A stretch of 64,000 bases of DNA from Novosphingobium endophyticum (lineage in GTDB: Bacteria > Pseudomonadota > Alphaproteobacteria > Sphingomonadales > Sphingomonadaceae), in NCBI RefSeq assembly GCF_014640675.1, contig NZ_BMHK01000004.1, positions 134,620 to 198,619 of the forward strand. Direction: 5' to 3'. The position numbers and the translations under genes are program-made. Below, one piece after another: positions 43,648 through 52,991 of this stretch; the stretch's first letter is position 1; the number at the start of each line of letters is the position of its first letter. The notes beneath the pieces are model-generated. The model made no database searches. It worked only from the letters and a program-made list of their open reading frames with translations, and was not told the DNA's origin.

Positions 43648-44430
43648 TCAGTGATGGCAGGCCAGCGCCGCGACGACGTCCTCGAGCCGCGCCGGATCGC
43701 CGATAGCGAGGACCTGCCCTTCCGAATCGGCATTGAGCGGCTCGCCATTCCAGTCGCACATCGTGCCCCCCGCCCCTTCCACGATCGGGACGAGCGCCGC
43801 CCAGTCGTGCAGCTTCAGACCAGCCTCGCACACGACGTCGATCTGCCCCGAAGCAAGCAGGCCGTAATTGTAGCAATCCCCGCCCATCATCATCCGGCGG
43901 TGATCGGTCCGCGCCGCGAGAGCCATGAAGTGGTCGCCCTCGTGATCGTTGAAGTACTGCGGGCCGGTCGTGGCCAACATGGCATCGGACAGTTCGCGGC
44001 AGGGGCGGGTCCGCACTTCCTGACCGTTGAAGGTCGTCGGCTTGCCGGCGGCACCGATCCAGCGTTCTCCCAGGATCGGCTGGTCGATGATCCCCAGAAC
44101 CGGCCACCCTTCGACGAGCAGTGCGATCAGCGTCCCGAAAATCGGACGGCCGGCCATGAACGAAACGGTGCCGTCGATCGGATCCAGCACCCAGCATCGG
44201 TTCGAGGACCCGGCCTCCGTGCCGAATTCCTCGCCGACGATGCCGTCGCGGGGGACCTCGGCCTTGAGGATGCGGCGCATGGCTTCTTCGGCCGCGCGGT
44301 CGGCAACGGTCACCGGCGTGGCATCGGACTTGCGTTCGGCGCTCAGCGGGGAGCGAAAGTAGGGCCGAATTGCGTCGCCCGCCGCATCCGCGAGGCGCAA
44401 GGCAAGGGCAAGGTCGTGATCGATCTTCAT
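43648..44430 (-). CDS. Inositol-monophosphatase-family phosphatase (HisN-like)
   Basis: This 260-residue magnesium-dependent phosphatase has GEEFG (E67, E68) and DPIDGT (D83, D86) metal-binding motifs and the later HDWAALVPIVEGAGG aspartate. The family includes histidinol-phosphatase HisN and inositol monophosphatase. Sphingomonads commonly use this type for histidine synthesis, but no other his gene is nearby, so the substrate is open. The ATG at 44430 gives MKIDHDLALA, the normal start; upstream ATGs add unlike residues. Confidence 0.9.
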   Translation of the reverse strand: MKIDHDLALALRLADAAGDAIRPYFRSPLSAERKSDATPVTVADRAAEEAMRRILKAEVPRDGIVGEEFGTEAGSSNRCWVLDPIDGTVSFMAGRPIFGTLIALLVEGWPVLGIIDQPILGERWIGAAGKPTTFNGQEVRTRPCRELSDAMLATTGPQYFNDHEGDHFMALAARTDHRRMMMGGDCYNYGLLASGQIDVVCEAGLKLHDWAALVPIVEGAGGTMCDWNGEPLNADSEGQVLAIGDPARLEDVVAALACHH

Positions 44431-44530
44431 CCAGCCCCTGTGCATGCGGGATTCCGAAACGGTCAAGCCGAAATTCCGCCGGCCGCGTCGGTCGTAAGAA
44501 AATTGCACCTGAAAGTATTAATGGCCCGGC

Positions 44531-44544
44531 GTCTGAATTCAGAC
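44531..44544. promoter_or_regulatory. Perfect 14-bp palindrome upstream of AraC-type gene
   Basis: GTCTGAATTCAGAC is fully palindromic and sits in an AT-rich promoter-like zone (TAATATATTAAAAATTG follows) between two divergent genes. It could be an operator of the AraC-type regulator or of the divergent phosphatase gene. Confidence 0.45.
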
Positions 44545-44628
44545 ACGGATAATATATTAAAAATTGAATATTGCAGCACGGGCCAGCGAGGCGTATTCGG
44601 ACGGGTGGGAAACACGGCAGAACAGGGC

Positions 44629-45573
44629 ATGCAGCAGAAAAAGCGTCCGGCGGTCGATCATTTGATCGCGCCCGAACAGGGGATGACGCGAAACGGCCAG
44701 CCATTGTCCTACAACAGGGCGCCGGCCCCGGACCTCGCGCCATGGATCGCGCGTCTTTACGTCACCAAGGTCAGCGCGCCTGCGGACTACACGCTCTCTT
44801 GCGGTCTTTTCAATGACACAGCAGTCGTGCGCGTTCAGCTCGCGGGTAGCTGGACCGCCGAGACCGCCACCGGGCGCGAGGCATTCGGCAAGGCGGCTCT
44901 GTTCTTCGGGCCGCAGACGCGTCGGATGCCGGTAACGGTCGCCGGCAGCTTCATCAGCGTCGGCGTAGCGCTCCGCCCCGGCGCCTGCACCGCGCTACAA
45001 GGCCCTCGCGTGGGCGATTTCCTCAACCGGCTGGTTCTGAGCAATGTTGTCGCCATCCCCTCCGAAACGATCCTCGGCTATCTCCATCCCGACGGCACTC
45101 CGGAAGACTGGCTGCAGGCGCTCGAAAACAATTTCCGCCATCGCGCCGAACACATGAACGGCGCGCTGCCCGACCCCGTCACCGCGCACTTCGAGAACCT
45201 CGCATTCACCAACCCCAGCATCACCGTGGGCGAAGCGGCGAACCTCTGCGGCGTCGAGCGCCGAAAGCTGGAGCGCGTGGCCAACCGGGATTTCGGCATG
45301 TCGCCAAAGAAGGTTCTGCGCTGTGCCCGCGCGCTTGACGTGGCCAGCCATCTGCGCGGCGTCGCCGACCCGGACGAGGCGGATGAAATCATGCTGCGCT
45401 ACTATGACGAGAGCCACCTGATCCACGAATTCACCGAACTCTTCGGCATGTCGCCGCGCCAGTTCGTGCGCACGCCCCAGCCGCTCCTGACCCTGGCCCT
45501 CGAATCGCGGCAGGCGCGCCGGCTCGAAGCGCTCAATCGCACCGAACCAGGACAGAGCCGGCCGTGGGAATGA
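44629..45573 (+). CDS. AraC-family-like transcriptional regulator, second copy
   Basis: The 314 residues have a C-terminal AraC double helix-turn-helix: VGEAANLCGVERRKLERVANR (about 205-225), then LIHEFTELFGMSPRQFVR. The N-terminal domain is probably a ligand-binding barrel-like region. The layout and the NRDFGMSPKKVLR / KRAFGFAPKMVLR pair show that it is related to the regulator at 41411. The ATG at 44629 has a weak ribosome site; MTRNGQP at 44683 is an alternative. A palindrome and an AT-rich zone lie upstream. Confidence 0.85.
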   Translation: MQQKKRPAVDHLIAPEQGMTRNGQPLSYNRAPAPDLAPWIARLYVTKVSAPADYTLSCGLFNDTAVVRVQLAGSWTAETATGREAFGKAALFFGPQTRRMPVTVAGSFISVGVALRPGACTALQGPRVGDFLNRLVLSNVVAIPSETILGYLHPDGTPEDWLQALENNFRHRAEHMNGALPDPVTAHFENLAFTNPSITVGEAANLCGVERRKLERVANRDFGMSPKKVLRCARALDVASHLRGVADPDEADEIMLRYYDESHLIHEFTELFGMSPRQFVRTPQPLLTLALESRQARRLEALNRTEPGQSRPWE

Positions 45574-45628
45574 AGCGGGGCTGTCCGGACGGGCGGAACC
45601 GTTAAACGCTGCGACGAGCGGGCGCGCC

Positions 45629-46564
45629 TCAATCGAACAGGCTGGAAACCGAACTTTCGTCGGCAATCCGGCGCATCGCCTCGCCAAGCAGCGGCGCGAT
45701 GGTGAGAATGCGGATGCGATCCGATTCGCGGGCGGCTTCGGTCGCCTGGATCGAATCGGTAATCACCAGTTCCTTCAGCGCCGAATTGCTCACGCGCGAA
45801 ACCGCGGCGCCGGAAAGCACGCCATGCGTGATGTAGGCCGTCACGCTCGTTGCGCCCTCGTCCATCAGCGCCTGCGCGGCGTTGCACAGCGTGCCGCCAG
45901 AATCGATGATGTCATCGATCAGGATGCAGGCGCGGCCCTTGACGTCGCCGATGATGTTCATGACCTCTGACTGACCGGGACGGTCGCGCCGCTTGTCGAC
46001 GATGGCCAGCGGAGCGTTGTCGAGCCGCTTGGCCAGCGAACGGGCGCGCACCACGCCGCCGACGTCGGGCGAGACCACCATCAGCGACTGGTCGCCGTAG
46101 CGGGCCTGGATGTCGGCCGCCATGACCGGCGCGGCGAACAGGTTGTCGGTCGGGATATCGAAGAAACCCTGGATCTGTCCGGCATGCAGATCGACCGAGA
46201 GCACGCGGTCGGCGCCGGCCTCGGTGATGAGGTTGGCGACCAGCTTGGCCGAGATCGGCGTGCGCGGGCCGGGTTTGCGATCCTGTCGGGCATAGCCGAA
46301 GTAGGGGATGACCGCCGTGATCCGCTTGGCCGAGGCGCGGCGCAGCGCATCGATGCCGATCAGCAGTTCCATGAGATTGTCGTTGGCGGGATAGCTGGTC
46401 GGCTGAACGACGAAGACATCCTCGCCGCGTACGTTCTCGTGAATCTCGACGAAGATCTCCTCGTCGGCGAAGCGCCGGACACTGGCGTCGGTAAGCGGCA
46501 GCTCGAGATACCCCGCGATCGCGCGTGCGAGCGGAAGGTTGCTGTTGCCGGACATGATCTTCAT
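45629..46564 (-). CDS. prs: Ribose-phosphate pyrophosphokinase
   Basis: This enzyme makes PRPP from ribose 5-phosphate and ATP for nucleotide, His and Trp synthesis. The 311 residues contain [20 protein letters not shown], the catalytic flexible loop with VDKRRDRPG, and the PRPP-binding [13 protein letters not shown]. The length is normal. It is downstream of glpX on the same strand, with a palindromic repeat between them. Confidence 0.97.
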   Translation of the reverse strand: MKIMSGNSNLPLARAIAGYLELPLTDASVRRFADEEIFVEIHENVRGEDVFVVQPTSYPANDNLMELLIGIDALRRASAKRITAVIPYFGYARQDRKPGPRTPISAKLVANLITEAGADRVLSVDLHAGQIQGFFDIPTDNLFAAPVMAADIQARYGDQSLMVVSPDVGGVVRARSLAKRLDNAPLAIVDKRRDRPGQSEVMNIIGDVKGRACILIDDIIDSGGTLCNAAQALMDEGATSVTAYITHGVLSGAAVSRVSNSALKELVITDSIQATEAARESDRIRILTIAPLLGEAMRRIADESSVSSLFD

Positions 46565-46690
46565 CGCGAATCCCCGAGACGGCCGTTACCAAGGCTCCTG
46601 CCGCAGGCCTCTAGCCATGCGTCATGCGATTGCAATAGAGCGCCGCAGTTTTTCACCGATGGCCGAAACGAGGGGGCCGGGTCGGGGACA

Positions 46691-46719
46691 CGTCATCCCG
46701 GGCTCGACCCGGGATGACG
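46691..46719. repeat. 29-bp perfect palindrome, dispersed family
   Basis: CGTCATCCCGGG and CCCGGGATGACG arms flank a 5-base CTCGA loop. The first 24 bases are identical to 17965-17988 in the large inverted repeat before tldD. It lies between glpX and prs and could act as a transcript terminator or processing signal for glpX. Confidence 0.8.
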
Positions 46720-46726
46720 ATGTAGA

Positions 46727-47707
46727 TCAGGGGCGATGCTCGCCCTTGATCCAGCGGACCGTGCCCGAACTGGCGCGCATGACGACGCTGTCGGTCGTCA
46801 TCGTGCCGCCTTTGAGGCGCTTGACGCCTTCGAGGAGCGAACCGCTGGTCACGCCGGTCGCGGCAAAGATGCAGTCCCCCTTGGCAAGATCGTTCAGCGC
46901 ATAGATCCTGTCGAGATCCTCGATGCCCCACTTGCGCGCCCGGCCGCGTTCGTCCTCGTTACGGAACAGCAGGCGGCCCTGCATCTGGCCGCCCACGCAA
47001 CGCAGCGCGGCCGCGGCCAGGACACCTTCGGGAGCCCCGCCCGATCCCATATAGACGTCGATCGTGGTGTTCTCGTCGGTCACCGCGATCACGCCGGCGA
47101 CGTCGCCGTCGGGAATCAGCTGGATGCCGCAGCCCAGCTCGCGCAGTTCGGCGATAAGCTCAGCATGACGCGGGCGATCGAGGACGCAGACGATGATCTC
47201 GTCCGGCTTCACCCCCTTGGCCGCGGCGATAGCGCTGATGTTCTCGCTCGGCGACCGGTTGAGGTCGATCACGCCTTCCGGATAACCGGGGCCCACGGCG
47301 ATCTTTTCCATGTAGACGTCCGGGGCGTTGAGCAGACAGCCCTCCTCCGCCGCGGCGAGAACCGCCAGCGCGTTGGGGCCGGCCTTCGCGGTGATCGTCG
47401 TGCCCTCGAGCGGATCGAGCGCGATGTCGATCTTCGGCCCCTTGCCGGGCGCGCCGCCGACCTTCTCGCCGATGTAGAGCATCGGGGCCTCGTCCCGCTC
47501 ACCCTCGCCGATCACGACCGTCCCATCGATATAGAGCTCGTCAAAGGCCTTGCGCATCGCTTCCACCGCGGCATGATCGGCGGCCTTTTCGTCGCCACGC
47601 CCGACAAGTTCGGATGCGGCAATGGCGGCAGCCTCGGTCACACGCACCATCTCGAGGACGAGAACGCGATCGAGTACTTTACTTGCGGGGGTCTTGTTCT
47701 TGAACAT
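46727..47707 (-). CDS. glpX: Fructose-1,6-bisphosphatase class II
   Basis: The 326 residues contain IGEGERDEAPMLYIGE, DPLEGTT (metal-binding D98, E101) and GGAPEGVLAAAALR, which define the GlpX family. It removes the 1-phosphate of fructose 1,6-bisphosphate in gluconeogenesis. The ATG at 47707 (MFKNKTPASK) fits the family; the longer upstream frame does not. It is divergent from the small secreted-protein gene at 47768. Confidence 0.96.
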   Translation of the reverse strand: MFKNKTPASKVLDRVLVLEMVRVTEAAAIAASELVGRGDEKAADHAAVEAMRKAFDELYIDGTVVIGEGERDEAPMLYIGEKVGGAPGKGPKIDIALDPLEGTTITAKAGPNALAVLAAAEEGCLLNAPDVYMEKIAVGPGYPEGVIDLNRSPSENISAIAAAKGVKPDEIIVCVLDRPRHAELIAELRELGCGIQLIPDGDVAGVIAVTDENTTIDVYMGSGGAPEGVLAAAALRCVGGQMQGRLLFRNEDERGRARKWGIEDLDRIYALNDLAKGDCIFAATGVTSGSLLEGVKRLKGGTMTTDSVVMRASSGTVRWIKGEHRP

Positions 47708-47767
47708 GTTCGCTCCGGATCGGTCCGAGGAGGAAAGGCCCGGACCGCTTAGACAGAGGATCCAGAA

Positions 47768-48196
47768 TTGTCGAGAAGCTGGCTGCTCCTTTTCGCGATT
47801 GCCGCGACGGCCCCCGCCCCTGCGATTGCACAGGTCAGCGACGAAGACCGGGAGATTGCCGAAAGAATGATGTCCCTCGGGCGTCTGACGCCCGACGAGA
47901 TTACAAAACGCTGCGCCGAGCCGGAACGTCGCGGCGACATCGTCGTATGCGCGCAGAGGCCGGACGAGTTCCGCATGCCCTCGACCGGCGAAAGCGACCC
48001 GGAATCGAGGCAGGCGCTCGACGACGGCCGGCTTCACGCCCCCGACGTCGCGGGCGGCGGCATCTTCAGGGGCAAGGCGACGATGGGCTTCGGCGCGGTG
48101 ACCGTGCCCTACATGATCGATCTGTCATCGATCCCCGAGGCGCCGGAAGGATCCGACGCCGACAGGATCGCCAGGGGCGAAATGCGCGCGGACTGA
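47768..48196 (+). CDS. Secreted hypothetical protein
   Basis: The 142 residues start with a signal peptide (SWLLLFAIAATAPAPAIAQ). The mature part is acidic and holds two cysteines in KRCAEPERRGDIVVCAQRPDEFRMP, a segment seen in other sphingomonad periplasmic proteins as I recall. No catalytic motif is visible. AGAGGA lies 7 bases before the TTG start at 47768. It is divergent from glpX and convergent with hom, the stops being only nine bases apart. Confidence 0.75.
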   Translation: MSRSWLLLFAIAATAPAPAIAQVSDEDREIAERMMSLGRLTPDEITKRCAEPERRGDIVVCAQRPDEFRMPSTGESDPESRQALDDGRLHAPDVAGGGIFRGKATMGFGAVTVPYMIDLSSIPEAPEGSDADRIARGEMRAD

Positions 48197-48205
48197 TCGC
48201 GCGCT

Positions 48206-49513
48206 TCAGTCCGCGATGATCTGCATCACGAGCGGCGGCGCGACCAGGCTGTCCGAACCGTCGAGAATGCGCATGGCCTCTGTCACGGCCGATTCCGGTC
48301 CCTCGTGCGTCACGGCGGCGATGATGACCTCGCCGCCTTCCTCCTCGCTGCCCTTCTGGATCAGACTTTCGATCGAAACACCGGCATCGCGCATGGCGGC
48401 GGTGATCTCGGCGAGGACGCCCGGACGGTCGTGAACGGTGAAGCGGATGTACGAGCGGCTGAGCCGGTGGCCGGTCGGCGCCGGCTCGATCGCCTCCAGT
48501 TCGCCGGCAGGCATCGAGAAGGCCGCGCGCTTTTCGCCGCGGGCGATGTCGATGATGTCGGCCACGACCGCGCTTGCGGTCGGGCCGTCCCCCGCGCCCG
48601 CGCCCTGGAACAGCAGCCGGCCCATGAAGTTGCCTTCGGCGACGACCGCGTTGGTCGCGCCGTCGACATGGGCCAGCGGATGGCCGAAAGGTACGAGATG
48701 CGGACGGACCCGCTGGAACAGGCCGGTGACGCCGTTCGAGCGGTCGATCTCGGCCATGCCGATAAGACGGATGACGTAGCCGAGCGCGCGGGCCTGTTCG
48801 ATGTCGGCCGCCTTGACCGGCGAGACGCCCATGGTCTCGACGGCATCGAAGCGCAGGCGCGCGCCGAAGGCGATCGCCGCGAGGATCGCCAACTTGTGCG
48901 CGGCGTCGATACCCTCGATGTCGAAAGTCGGGTCGGCCTCCGCATAGCCCAGACGCTGCGCGTCCTGGAGGACATCGGCAAAGTCGCGGCCGGTATCCTC
49001 CATAGTGGAGAGGATGTAATTGCAGGTACCGTTGAGGATGCCATAGACGCGCTCGATCGCGTTGGCGGCGGCGCCCTCGCTCAGTCCCTTGATGACCGGG
49101 ATGCCGCCGGCGACGGCCGCCTCGAACTTGAGCGGTACGCCTGCTTCCTCCGCCGCGGCGGCCAGTTCGAGGCCATGGTGCGCGATCATCGCCTTGTTGG
49201 CGGTGACCAGCCCCTTCCCGCCCGCGATGGCCTTGCGCGCCAGCGCCAGGGCCGGCCCGTCCGAACCGCCCACCAGCTCGACGACGACGTCCACATCCTC
49301 GCGCGATGCCAGAACGGAAGGGTCGTCTTCCCAGGTATAGCGCGACAGATCGAAGCCGCGGTCCTTGGTGCGATCGCGCGCGCTGACCGCGGCAATGCGA
49401 ATCGGGCGGCCCGCGCGGCGGGCGATCAGCTCCGCATTGGTCTCGATGAGACGGACGACGCCGGTACCGACGGTACCTAGGCCTGCGAGCGCGATATTGA
49501 GCGGTTCAACCAT
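48206..49513 (-). CDS. hom: Homoserine dehydrogenase
   Basis: The 435 residues are the monofunctional enzyme that reduces aspartate semialdehyde to homoserine for Thr and Met. Visible motifs are the NAD(P)-binding GLGTVGTG (about residues 11-18), the family KFEAAVAGGIPVI, YGILNGTCNYIL and a C-terminal ACT domain (FTVHDRPGVLAEITAAMRDAGVSI) for feedback control. The length is normal. In the same direction it is followed, across convergent spacing, by no other biosynthetic gene. Confidence 0.97.
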   Translation of the reverse strand: MVEPLNIALAGLGTVGTGVVRLIETNAELIARRAGRPIRIAAVSARDRTKDRGFDLSRYTWEDDPSVLASREDVDVVVELVGGSDGPALALARKAIAGGKGLVTANKAMIAHHGLELAAAAEEAGVPLKFEAAVAGGIPVIKGLSEGAAANAIERVYGILNGTCNYILSTMEDTGRDFADVLQDAQRLGYAEADPTFDIEGIDAAHKLAILAAIAFGARLRFDAVETMGVSPVKAADIEQARALGYVIRLIGMAEIDRSNGVTGLFQRVRPHLVPFGHPLAHVDGATNAVVAEGNFMGRLLFQGAGAGDGPTASAVVADIIDIARGEKRAAFSMPAGELEAIEPAPTGHRLSRSYIRFTVHDRPGVLAEITAAMRDAGVSIESLIQKGSEEEGGEVIIAAVTHEGPESAVTEAMRILDGSDSLVAPPLVMQIIAD

Positions 49514-49602
49514 GGACTTCCCTTTCGGGAGCGCGCCCTAGGCGAGCCGGCGCCGAATTGCCAGTACCTTCCCGAAGCGCGCCGTGGGCCGCGATCCGGC
49601 TT

Positions 49603-50463
49603 TCAGCGGCGCGGAGCCAGTGTCCGGTTGCAGGGCCCGAGCTCGCCCAGCACCATGCGATAGTCCGATTCGGCCTGACGCCGCGCTCCAAAGGCTTCCG
49701 AAACATTCGCCCCCGGCGGCAGAGTGTTGGGCAGGAAACACGCCAGGCGATACCATTCCAGCGTGTCCTTCCGGGGCGGATGGCCGACGTCGGCGACCAG
49801 TTCCGAGAACGAGACGCCCCAGACCGGCGGCCTGCCCGGTTCGTGACGCACGGTAATCGACGCGGCGGAGCCGTCCGCCGTGGTGAGGAAAATCTGGGTC
49901 TCGCCCTGCCCCGCAAGCGTGCCGGGGACATGGAGCAGTTCGCGCACGCCGGTAATGCGCGCGGGGGCATCCGGCGCGACCAGCGCCTCGAGCACGCGCC
50001 TCACGCGGGCGTCGAGTTCCGGCGTCCAGAGCTGCTGCGCGCCCGGCGAGACAAGCTGGATCTCTCCCGGACGGCCCGGCACCGCGCGCGCGAAGAGCAG
50101 AACGTCCGCCTTCTTGAGCTTGGGAGCCTTGCCCCGCGCGTCGAGCGGAAGATCCACGAGATAGGCTATCGAATCTCCGAGCGGCGCCTGGCCGGCCAGC
50201 AGGGCCTTTGTCCGCGCTTCGATATAGAAGCGCGCGGTGCCCGGCTTCAGCCCCGGAGCCCGCTCATCGGCGACGCGCGCTATCCTGCGCACCTGCGCAT
50301 GGACAACGAGACCTGCAGAATCAGCCAGATCCGCGATGTCTGCATAAGTATAACTAATTCCGGTCCGCGCCGGGGTCGGGTCCTGCGCAACGGCCGACAA
50401 CGGCTGCATGGCCAAACCGGCAACGGCGACGATCGTGGCGAGACGGCGCATTTTCAAAGGCAT
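49603..50463 (-). CDS. Secreted hypothetical protein
   Basis: This 286-residue protein has a signal peptide (MRRLATIVAVAGLAMQPLSAVA, cleavage near AQ). The mature globular domain includes a TYADIADLADSAGLVVHAQVRRI opening and a VDLPLDARGKAPKLKK segment. Two cysteines near the end (RLACFLPN and GPCNRTL) may pair. No enzyme family was recognised. The ATG at 50463 is preferred; a start four codons later is possible. It is upstream of hom on the same strand and may be co-transcribed. Confidence 0.75.
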   Translation of the reverse strand: MPLKMRRLATIVAVAGLAMQPLSAVAQDPTPARTGISYTYADIADLADSAGLVVHAQVRRIARVADERAPGLKPGTARFYIEARTKALLAGQAPLGDSIAYLVDLPLDARGKAPKLKKADVLLFARAVPGRPGEIQLVSPGAQQLWTPELDARVRRVLEALVAPDAPARITGVRELLHVPGTLAGQGETQIFLTTADGSAASITVRHEPGRPPVWGVSFSELVADVGHPPRKDTLEWYRLACFLPNTLPPGANVSEAFGARRQAESDYRMVLGELGPCNRTLAPRR

Positions 50464-50823
50464 TTGAGAACGATCTCCGTGGGGCTGCCGGTTCCTATAA
50501 GCGCATTGACCCGGAGGCTCAAAACCGCTGTACCGGAATTCGCCAGAACGGTCCTGAATCAATGGTTAACCCCCGGCGAGCCGATAAGGCGTTGCGCAGG
50601 GGGGGCTTCAACGCTAAGGAAGCTCGCAAAATGGGGCAAAAACATAATATGCCCCGCGGTCCGCAACCTCCCGTTTCCCTTGTGTACGGAGCTGTGGGCT
50701 GTCAGCCGTCAGGGTGGAAAAATTAAGTTTCGTCATGGTCTTGGCGATTGCGGAGACCATGGGCGCCCTTGGACTTGTCCAGGTGGACTTGTCCGGGGCT
50801 TGGTAATGGAGTGATGCGTCTGA
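50464..50823. other. Intergenic region with tonB promoter area
   Basis: This 360-base gap lies before tonB and between divergent genes. It contains a GGGGCAAAAACATAATATGCCCC-like hairpin near 50634-50656, an AT-rich zone near 50710-50735 (AAAAATTAAGTTTCG), and a 10-bp direct repeat at 50771-50794. No coding frame is convincing. Confidence 0.6.
50771..50794 (+). promoter_or_regulatory. Direct repeat just upstream of tonB
   Basis: GGACTTGTCC occurs at 50771-50780 and again at 50785-50794, separated by AGGT, about 30 bases before the tonB start codon. It may be a regulator site or part of a leader. No known binding consensus is claimed. Confidence 0.4.
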
Positions 50824-51471
50824 ATGGCTTACGCTGACCAGCAAATGAGCGGCAACAAGATTGCTGCGCTTGTCATTGTCGCGTTGATCCACGTGCTCGT
50901 CGGCTATGCACTAGTCACGGGTCTCGCCTACGAGGCGGCGAAGAAGGTCATCACCAAGGTGACCACCGTGGACATCAAGGAAGAGAAACCCAAGGAGGAA
51001 GAGCCGCCGCCGCCACCTCCCAAGCAGGAAGCGCCGCCGCCGCCCATCGTGGCGCCGCCGCCGCCGATCAACATCGCCCCGGCCCCGCCGCCGGTAACGG
51101 TGGTGCGCGAGGCCCCGCCGCCGCCACCGGTGGTGATCCAGACCGCGGCCCCCCCGCCGCCGCCGCCGCCGTCCAAGGCGAAAGGCGCCACGCCGCGGGG
51201 CATGAACAGCTGGGCGGGCCGTATCCAGTCCAACTATCCGACCCGCGCCGCTCGTGAAGAGCGTGAGGGCCGCGTCGGTGTACGCGTTTCGATCAATACC
51301 GACGGGCGCGTGTCCTCGTGCAGCGTGACCAGCTCGAGCGGCAGCCCGGACCTGGACGAGGCAGCGTGTGACGGCATGACCCGTTACGCCCGCTTCAATC
51401 CGGCGCTGGACACCGCCGGCAATCCGACCACGGACACCTATTCGACGGCGATCGTGTACCGACTTAACTAA
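50824..51471 (+). CDS. tonB: Energy transducer TonB
   Basis: The 215 residues have one N-terminal membrane helix (about 12-34), a Pro/Ala/Glu-rich spanning region (about 50-115) with repeated PPPPP blocks, and a C-terminal TonB domain. The domain covers about 125-215 and is seen as NYPTRAAREEREGRVGVRVSINTDGRVSSC, ending STAIVYRLN. It carries the proton-motive force from ExbB/ExbD to outer-membrane receptors, such as the two in this window. It heads the tonB-exbB-exbD-exbD row. Confidence 0.95.
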   Translation: MAYADQQMSGNKIAALVIVALIHVLVGYALVTGLAYEAAKKVITKVTTVDIKEEKPKEEEPPPPPPKQEAPPPPIVAPPPPINIAPAPPPVTVVREAPPPPPVVIQTAAPPPPPPPSKAKGATPRGMNSWAGRIQSNYPTRAAREEREGRVGVRVSINTDGRVSSCSVTSSSGSPDLDEAACDGMTRYARFNPALDTAGNPTTDTYSTAIVYRLN

Positions 51472-51534
51472 TGGTGAAACGCCGGACCCGCCGGTCCAGG
51501 CCCAATCCTGCATTCTTCTTGAGAGGTAATTCGC

Positions 51535-52308
51535 ATGCTTATCGTTGATATCCTTGCCGCTGCGGGTGAAGCCGCGCCCCAGAACAAGTTCGGCTTTGCC
51601 GAAGCCCTCGAACAGGGTGGTTTCATTGCCTATGCGACCGTGATCATCCTTGGCGTCATGTCGTTCGGCTCGTTCTACATCCTTTTCACAAAGTGGTTCG
51701 AACAGTCGAAGATCCTGCGCCAGTTCAACGCCGTCCGCACCTCGTTCTGGAAGGCCCCGACCCTCAAGGAAGGCGCCACCAAGCTCGAGAAGAACAGCGC
51801 CTGGCGCCAGATCGTCGATGACGGCGTGAAGGCTGAGGAAGAAGCTGCGAAGCTGAAGGATCCGACCGAATCCCACGACTGGCTGCACGGCTCGCTCGCC
51901 CGTTCGGAAGCGACCATCAACGCCAAGCTGGCTACCGGCCTTCCGTTCCTCGCCACTGTCGGCGCGACCGCTCCGTTCATCGGTCTGTTCGGTACCGTCG
52001 TCGGCATCTACCGCGCCCTGATCGCCATCGGCATCGCCGGTTCGGCCTCGATCGACAAGGTCGCCGGTCCGGTCGGTGAAGCCCTGATCATGACCGCGCT
52101 CGGTCTGCTCGTCGCGGTTCCGGCCGTGCTTGCCTACAACTACCTGCAGAGCCGCAACAAGCGCATCGCCGAAATGCTGACCGGCTTCTCGACCGACGTG
52201 CTCGCCAACATCGCTTCGGGCGGCGCCGTCAAGCCTGCCATCGCCACGGGGTCCGCCAAGCCCGCGGCCGCTCCGGCCAGGCCGGCCGCCGCTCCCGCCA
52301 AGCCGTAA
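51535..52308 (+). CDS. exbB: Proton channel ExbB (MotA/TolQ/ExbB family)
   Basis: The 257 residues have three membrane helices: FIAYATVIILGVMSFGSFYILF, LPFLATVGATAPFIGLFGTVVGIY and ALIMTALGLLVAVPAVLAYN. The ATAPFIGLFGTVVG motif is diagnostic. The last about 25 residues are Ala/Pro/Lys-rich. ExbB forms the channel scaffold with ExbD. GAGAGGTAA precedes the ATG. It is 63 bases after tonB. Confidence 0.95.
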   Translation: MLIVDILAAAGEAAPQNKFGFAEALEQGGFIAYATVIILGVMSFGSFYILFTKWFEQSKILRQFNAVRTSFWKAPTLKEGATKLEKNSAWRQIVDDGVKAEEEAAKLKDPTESHDWLHGSLARSEATINAKLATGLPFLATVGATAPFIGLFGTVVGIYRALIAIGIAGSASIDKVAGPVGEALIMTALGLLVAVPAVLAYNYLQSRNKRIAEMLTGFSTDVLANIASGGAVKPAIATGSAKPAAAPARPAAAPAKP

Positions 52309-52428
52309 TGCGCAAGGGACGCGGCGAGCCTCTGGCTGTCTGCCGCGTCCGCCAGGTTCAGGGCGGCGGAACGATGCATGCGTGTCCGTCGCCCTCCCAG
52401 GGTAAACGCAAGGATTTAGGATAAGACT

Positions 52429-52962
52429 ATGGCGATATCCATGGGCGGAGGCGGTGAAGACACACCGATGTCCGACATCAACACGACGCCGCTCGTCGAC
52501 GTCATGCTGGTGCTTCTGATCATCTTCCTGATCGCGGTTCCGGTCGCGATCCAGACGATCGAAAAGCTGCGCCTTCCGATCATCGTTTCCGTCGAATCGA
52601 AGGACAAGGTGGAGAACCTTCTCCTGACCGTTTCGACGACCGACAATGGCGGTCGCGACGCCGGTGACCCCGGCTTCGAGGGCGCGTCGCGCAACGGCGA
52701 CTGCCGCGTCTATTTCAACAACATCACGCCGGTCACGTCGGAAGAACTGCGCGACCGTGCCTTCAAGCGGCTCGACGCAATCGTGAAGCGTGAGGGAGGT
52801 CCGGAAGCATTGATGAACAATCCGGAGCTCATTCCGCAGGTCCACATCCGCGGTGACGTCAACGCTCCGTGGCGTTGCATTGCCGGTGCGATCTACAACG
52901 TCCAGATCTCGGGCTACCCGACCGTCGGCTTCATTTCGAACCCGGTCGACCCGAACGCCTGA
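52429..52962 (+). CDS. exbD: Biopolymer transport protein ExbD, copy 1
   Basis: The 177 residues begin MAISMGGGGEDTPMSDINTT, then PLVDVMLVLLIIFLIAVPV with the functional Asp in the membrane helix. The periplasmic domain is larger than usual, with an insert (GGRDAGDPGFEGASRNGDC) that carries a cysteine absent from the second ExbD. AGGATAAG lies just before the ATG at 52429. It works with ExbB. Confidence 0.95.
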   Translation: MAISMGGGGEDTPMSDINTTPLVDVMLVLLIIFLIAVPVAIQTIEKLRLPIIVSVESKDKVENLLLTVSTTDNGGRDAGDPGFEGASRNGDCRVYFNNITPVTSEELRDRAFKRLDAIVKREGGPEALMNNPELIPQVHIRGDVNAPWRCIAGAIYNVQISGYPTVGFISNPVDPNA

Positions 52963-52991
52963 CGTTCGTACAGGAACAGGAGTAACATTCC

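Noticed and set aside
50470..50496. EcfG-type promoter on the minus strand for the secreted protein gene
   Set aside because: The spacer is 18 bases and the element would leave almost no leader before the start codon at 50463.
50614..50892. Minus-strand reading frame before tonB
   Set aside because: Overlaps the tonB start and its promoter region; no motif or ribosome site.
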